Assembly (NCBI RefSeq): GCF_030271165.1
Contig: NZ_JASSZH010000009.1
Location: 124,001-188,000 of the forward strand
Source of the DNA: Psychromicrobium xiongbiense
Lineage (GTDB): Bacteria > Actinomycetota > Actinomycetes > Actinomycetales > Micrococcaceae
DNA length: 64,000 nt
Direction: 5' to 3'
Part shown: positions 60,205 through 64,000 of the stretch, in pieces
Layout of the letters: each line of letters begins with the position of its first letter
Position numbering within the stretch: the stretch's first letter is position 1
Made by a program: the position numbers and the translations under genes
The notes under the pieces: generated by a model
What the model was told of the DNA's origin: nothing
Databases searched by the model: none
Seen by the model: the letters and a program-made list of their open reading frames with translations, nothing else

Positions 60205-60327
60205 GCCTCCACTCTGCGCGGTCGATGAGGTGAGATCAAGTTGCAGCACCGGGTCGTGAGGGCTTCTTCTGCCGGCCCGGTCAATTGCATGTCCAGATCA
60301 ACGTGCCGGTTGCGTGGTGATCTGTCG

Positions 60328-61710
60328 TTATCCATCCGCCGATGGCGACGGCGCGGCGACTTTGATCCAGCCTCGCTCGATCCGTCGGGCCAGGCCCATC
60401 AGTTCGAGCCGCCCCAGACCCGCTCTGACCGCGCTGAGGCCCAACCCGGCCACGGACCCGAGCTGTTCCACCGAGGTGGCCCTCCGGACAGGTAGGGCAT
60501 CCCATAGCCGCAGATCCTCCCCCGGAAGTCCGTCGTAAACCCGGCGCAGCCCGCGCTGCTCGGCTGCCTCGTGGTGGCTCCTCTGTTGGCCGATTCCGAC
60601 CTGGCCTCCGCGATCGGCGTCACTCGGGTAGGCATCGACCTCCGGCTGCACAGTCTCGGCCGCTCCCAGCGGCTCGATCAGTTCCAGTGCCTCCTCGGTG
60701 TCCGTGACACAGATAGCCCCCTCGCGCAGCAGGCGGTGACATCCGGCCGAATTCGCTGACATGACCGAGCCCGGGACCGCGGCCACCGGCCGACCGATCT
60801 GTGCCGCATGATGCGCCGTGCTCAGGGCTCCGCTGCGCCATCGTGCCTCCACCACGATCGTGGCACCCGCCAGCGCTGCGATCAGTCTGTTCCGCTGGAG
60901 AAACCTGAACCGGGTGGGATTTGAGCCAGGCGGCACCTCTGCGACCAGCAGACCACGGGCAGCGACCGAACGTAGCAGTTCCTCGTTGCCTGCCGGATAG
61001 AAGCGGTCAAGGCCGCCTGCCATCACCGCCACCGTGGGAAGCTCCGCAGCCTCCGCAGCAAGTGCAGCACGGTGAGCTGCGGCGTCGATCCCGTAGGCTC
61101 CTCCGGAGAGAACGGTAACCCCGCGCTGTGCCAGTTGGTAAGCCAGATCCGCCGTCACTGCGGCACCGTAGGAGGTGGAGTCTCTCGAACCCACCAGCGC
61201 CAGGGTGCGGCCTCGACCGAGCTGAGTGATGCGCTGTTCCGCCAGCTGGCGTTGGTCCTGCAGCGCGGTGATGCCGCCCGCCCGGGGTGCCGCCGCGATT
61301 CGGTACCAGAGTGCCAGCGGTTCCATCAGTTCGAGGTCACGCAAGCTGCTCGGCCACAGATCGTCTTCGGGGCAGAGCAGTCCCCCGCCCAGGCGCTCCA
61401 TGGTCAGCAGATCCCGGTCCGGGTCCAGACCGGAGAGCCTGGCTTTCCAACGCTCTTGCGCCGCGCTCAATCCGCTCCAGGGATGTTCGTCCTGATCACC
61501 GAGTAGTTGGTTGACCTGAATCAGGTCCTCCTCAGCTGCCCGCCGATGTCCGGAAATCAACCTCATGGTTTCCCAGGGGCCGAGCACGTTCACCACGGCG
61601 TAGCCAGCGGTATCTGAAGGTTCCATGATCCTGCTCAGTGCGGCCCGCGCCCGCTGCACATCGCTGTATCTGCGTGGACTGGCATGCAGCTGCTCAGCTT
61701 CTGTACTCAT
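60328..61710 (-). CDS. dprA: DNA processing protein DprA
   Basis: A 460-residue protein. The Rossmann-like DprA domain (about 155-370) shows ALVGSRDSTSYGAAVT, SGGAYGIDAAAHRAAL, GGLDRFYPAGN, SNPTRFRFLQRNRLIAAL and the conserved GALSTAHHAA. The C-terminal winged helix (about 395-455) is also present. DprA loads RecA on incoming single-stranded DNA during transformation; in actinobacteria its role is uncertain as full competence machinery is rarely proven. Its ATG overlaps the yifB stop by 4 bp. Confidence 0.93.
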   Translation of the reverse strand: MSTEAEQLHASPRRYSDVQRARAALSRIMEPSDTAGYAVVNVLGPWETMRLISGHRRAAEEDLIQVNQLLGDQDEHPWSGLSAAQERWKARLSGLDPDRDLLTMERLGGGLLCPEDDLWPSSLRDLELMEPLALWYRIAAAPRAGGITALQDQRQLAEQRITQLGRGRTLALVGSRDSTSYGAAVTADLAYQLAQRGVTVLSGGAYGIDAAAHRAALAAEAAELPTVAVMAGGLDRFYPAGNEELLRSVAARGLLVAEVPPGSNPTRFRFLQRNRLIAALAGATIVVEARWRSGALSTAHHAAQIGRPVAAVPGSVMSANSAGCHRLLREGAICVTDTEEALELIEPLGAAETVQPEVDAYPSDADRGGQVGIGQQRSHHEAAEQRGLRRVYDGLPGEDLRLWDALPVRRATSVEQLGSVAGLGLSAVRAGLGRLELMGLARRIERGWIKVAAPSPSADG

Positions 61711-63242
61711 CGTGCCGCCCCTTGCTGTCGAAGGCTGAGTGCCAACCCAATCTGTTCAGCCCCGGGCTGTTCCAGCCCGGCCAGATCCGCCAGCGTCCAG
61801 GAGATCCGCAGCACCCGGTCATAGCCGCGGGCGCTGAGCAGGCCGCGCTCTAGCGCGGTATTCAGGATCTGTGTGCTCCCGCCCGGCAGTCGCAGGGCAC
61901 CGCGGAGCAGTGGCCCGGGAACCTCGGCATTGAACCCGAGCGAATATTCGGCCAGCCGTCTTCGCGAGCGCTGCTGAGCAGCCGAGACCCGGGCCGCCAC
62001 CGTGGAGGAGGGTTCACCCTGGCTACGCTGGGCCAGCTGCGCCACCGAGAGGCGAGGTACTGCGAGTTGAATGTCCACCCGGTCCAGAAGTGGGCCGGAC
62101 AGTTTACCAAAATACCGGCGACGTACCTGCGGGGTGCAGCTGCAGTCCTTGCCTTTCCCGCTGGCCTGGCCGCAGGGGCAGGGATTGGCCGCCAGAACCA
62201 GCTGGAAGCGTGCCGGGTAGCTGGCGACCCCAGCCGCCCGCTGAAGGACCAGCTCCCCGCATTCAAGGGGTTGCCGAAGACCATCCAGAACCCTGCGATC
62301 GTATTCCGGAGCCTCATCAAGAAACAGAACCCCTCGATGCGCCCGCGAGGCGGCACCCGGGCGGGGCATCCCGGACCCCCCACCGATCACCGCAGCAACG
62401 CTGGCGGAATGGTGCGGCTGTTCGAAAGGCGGACGCCGGTCCAGGACGCTCACTCCTCCGGTCAGTCTGCTGAGGGAGTGGATAGCGGCAACCTCCATGG
62501 CTTCCTCGTCCGTGAGGTCGGGCAGTATGCCCGGAAGCCGCTCTGCGAGCATGGTTTTGCCCGAGCCAGGGGGTCCTGTCAGCAGAAGATGATGTCCACC
62601 AGCTGCCGCCACTTCGAGGGCCAACCGAGCTTCGTCCTGGCCTGCCACCTCGCTGAGGTCCGCTACCAGTTGCTGACGGCGTGGTTCTGCGTGCGCCGTG
62701 ACGATGGGTTCCAGGTCGAGCACCAGATGCTGAGGATCAGCGCCAAAAGCACAGGCCACCTGACCTAGCGAGGCGAAGCCTGAGACCCGTGCACCGGGCA
62801 CCAGTTGCGCCTCCGCAGCATTGGCCTCTGCCACCACGATGTCCCGATGCCCTGCTTTCACGGCAGCCAGCACGGCAGGCATCACCCCGCGAACCGGCCG
62901 TAGCCGCCCGTCGAGACCCAGCTCCGCCAGGAAAACCGTCAGACCACTGTCCCGGACGTCCCGGGCGGCCTGGAGTGCTGCCATCACGATGGCAAGATCG
63001 AAGGCGCTTCCCCGTTTGGGCAAGGGTGCGGGCAGCAAATTTACTGTGATTCGCCGCTGGCTCAAGGGGATACCGGAGTTCAGCGCTGCGGCCCGGATGC
63101 GCTCCCGCGCTTCCTGCAAGGAGGCATCGGGCAGACCGAGAATCTGAAAGCTTGGCAGGCTCTGCCCGATATCCGCCTCCACCTCCACCAGATGGCCACG
63201 CAGGCCCATCAATGACACGGCAAACGTACGTCCCAAGCTCAT
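61707..63242 (-). CDS. YifB/ComM Mg-chelatase-like AAA ATPase
   Basis: A 511-residue AAA+ protein. N-terminal ChlI-type domain with a Lon-protease-like fold (FQILGLPDASLQEARERIRAAAL), Walker A GPPGSGKTMLAERLPG, Walker B FLDEAPE, a zinc-like cysteine segment CPCGQASGKGKDCSC, and the C-terminal sensor helices. ComM relatives are hexameric helicases that drive branch migration in natural transformation. It overlaps yraN and dprA by 4 bp each, forming one operon. Confidence 0.92.
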   Translation of the reverse strand: MSLGRTFAVSLMGLRGHLVEVEADIGQSLPSFQILGLPDASLQEARERIRAAALNSGIPLSQRRITVNLLPAPLPKRGSAFDLAIVMAALQAARDVRDSGLTVFLAELGLDGRLRPVRGVMPAVLAAVKAGHRDIVVAEANAAEAQLVPGARVSGFASLGQVACAFGADPQHLVLDLEPIVTAHAEPRRQQLVADLSEVAGQDEARLALEVAAAGGHHLLLTGPPGSGKTMLAERLPGILPDLTDEEAMEVAAIHSLSRLTGGVSVLDRRPPFEQPHHSASVAAVIGGGSGMPRPGAASRAHRGVLFLDEAPEYDRRVLDGLRQPLECGELVLQRAAGVASYPARFQLVLAANPCPCGQASGKGKDCSCTPQVRRRYFGKLSGPLLDRVDIQLAVPRLSVAQLAQRSQGEPSSTVAARVSAAQQRSRRRLAEYSLGFNAEVPGPLLRGALRLPGGSTQILNTALERGLLSARGYDRVLRISWTLADLAGLEQPGAEQIGLALSLRQQGAAR

Positions 63243-63601
63243 CGGAACACTCCCCGGAGATGCTCAATCACTGGCTCTTCCCGACCAGCGGAGAGCACCG
63301 CCACGGCATCGATGCGCAAGGGCGAACTGTAAAAGCCATGATGACGGGCCCAGAGCACGGCCAGCGCTCGAAGCCGATGCATCTTCGCATCGGTGATCGA
63401 TTCAAAGGGATGCCCATACCGCAGTGAGCGGCGGGTTTTCACCTCGACCACCACCAGGATCTCCGCATCGAAGGCAACCAGATCAATCTCACCCTGTGGA
63501 CAGCGCCAATTGCTGTCCACCACCCGCATACCGCGCCGTTCGAGGTAGTCTGCCGCCAGGTTCTCGCCCAGCCTCCCCAGTTCACGTTTGCTGCTCATCA
63601 C
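63239..63601 (-). CDS. YraN (UPF0102) endonuclease-like protein
   Basis: A 120-residue protein with a PD-(D/E)XK fold: GRLGENLAADYLERRGMRVVDSNWRCPQGEIDLVA with the Asp, then VVVEVKTRRS (the ExK). No activity has been established. First gene of the yraN-yifB-dprA operon. The GAGGTG upstream is a fair ribosome binding site. Confidence 0.92.
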   Translation of the reverse strand: MMSSKRELGRLGENLAADYLERRGMRVVDSNWRCPQGEIDLVAFDAEILVVVEVKTRRSLRYGHPFESITDAKMHRLRALAVLWARHHGFYSSPLRIDAVAVLSAGREEPVIEHLRGVFR

Positions 63602-63733
63602 CTCAGTGTTGAGGATGTGCCCGCCCGAGCGGATCGAAATGGGGTGTCTGGGCCGGTTATGTGGATAAACTCAAGGATTTCCGTGCCTGTGGAGGAGGAG
63701 CCAGCGGCGGTGATACCAGCTCAGAGCGCCGGG

Positions 63734-64000
63734 CTAGTTGCCCAACGACTCCGGCTTCGGTAGCTCAAGATCGTCCGATTTGGCCAGTTCCTCAACATTG
63801 ACGTCCTTGAAGGTGACCACACGGACACTTTTGACGAAGCGCGCAGAACGGTAGACGTCCCAGACCCAGGCATCCTGAAGGGTCACATCGAAGTAGACCT
63901 CGCCATCAGCGGACCGGGCCTGGACTTCCACATGGTTCGCCAGATAAAAACGCCGCTCCGTCTCCACCACATAGTTGAAAAGACCGACGACATCTCGATA
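63734..64000 (-). CDS. DUF2469 protein (5' end outside window)
   Basis: The frame is open to the window edge, leaving 88 residues of a protein usually about 105-110 long. The family hallmarks are clear: YRDVVGLFNYVVETERRFYLAN (with part at the edge), VYFDVTLQDAWVWDVYRSARF and VRVVTFKDVNVEEL. DUF2469 is a small actinobacterial family of unknown function that neighbours yraN/yifB in many genomes. Confidence 0.9.
   Translation of the reverse strand, partial: YRDVVGLFNYVVETERRFYLANHVEVQARSADGEVYFDVTLQDAWVWDVYRSARFVKSVRVVTFKDVNVEELAKSDDLELPKPESLGN

Overview
This window is a high-GC chromosomal segment from an actinobacterium, most likely Micrococcales and probably Micrococcaceae. The evidence is a set of genes and arrangements typical of that phylum: a CoaE-GrpB fusion, a DUF3516 helicase, DUF3052, DUF3145 and DUF2469 proteins, an Eis-like acetyltransferase, a PucR-type FasR regulator next to fabD-fabH-acpP-fabF, two MptA/MptB-like mannosyltransferases, and the pyruvate dehydrogenase E1 aceE. 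Many genes have no Shine-Dalgarno sequence and instead show a TANNNT hexamer six or seven bases before the start codon, which points to widespread leaderless mRNAs. Species identity cannot be settled from the sequence alone.

Layout. 1-7.6 kb: 3' end of a DUF3516 helicase, a GNAT enzyme, terC behind a probable Mn2+ (yybP-ykoY type) riboswitch, uvrB, a small membrane protein, coaE-grpB and a YigZ/IMPACT protein. 7.6-21.7 kb: rpsA (S1), a SWIM/SNF2 helicase, an Eis-like enzyme, a FetB-like permease, polA, a hotdog thioesterase, a small P-loop protein, a MetE-like protein, a PEBP protein and a conserved unknown. 21.8-28.2 kb: tRNA-Arg(UCU), three multi-pass glycosyltransferases likely acting in lipomannan-type cell envelope synthesis, a VOC protein, orn and tRNA-His(GUG).

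28.2-33.0 kb is a 4.8 kb accessory island directly 3' of tRNA-His. It is bounded by two 112-bp direct repeats (110/112 identical) that include the last bases of the tRNA and a 20-bp-stem hairpin. It carries two HTH proteins at its edges, a NYN-domain (PIN-like) nuclease, an IS256-family insertion sequence with 27-bp inverted ends and an 8-bp target duplication, and an overlapping two-gene unit: a DUF5343 protein followed by a Swt1-type HEPN protein with an intact R-x4-H ribonuclease motif. No integrase is visible. This is the best candidate for an undescribed (RNA-targeting defence or toxin-antitoxin-like) system in the window.

33-49 kb returns to core functions: acyl-CoA dehydrogenase, def, a GNAT-like protein, an HNH nuclease, RNase P RNA, a YaaA protein, a VOC protein, a degenerate zinc-ribbon protein with its Nif3 neighbour, msrA, cysK-cysE, a Tat-exported purple-acid-phosphatase-like enzyme, gnd, several small enzymes, then a gene-poor stretch (47.8-48.9 kb) downstream of tRNA-Val(UAC). 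49-64 kb: AhpE-type peroxiredoxin and DUF3052, aceE, the fatty acid synthesis cluster fasR-fabD-fabH-acpP-fabF with matching inverted-repeat operators, DUF3145, and the xerC / dprA-yifB-yraN / DUF2469 block. aceE (acetyl-CoA supply) and the fab genes (acetyl-CoA use) are adjacent, a sensible metabolic pairing.
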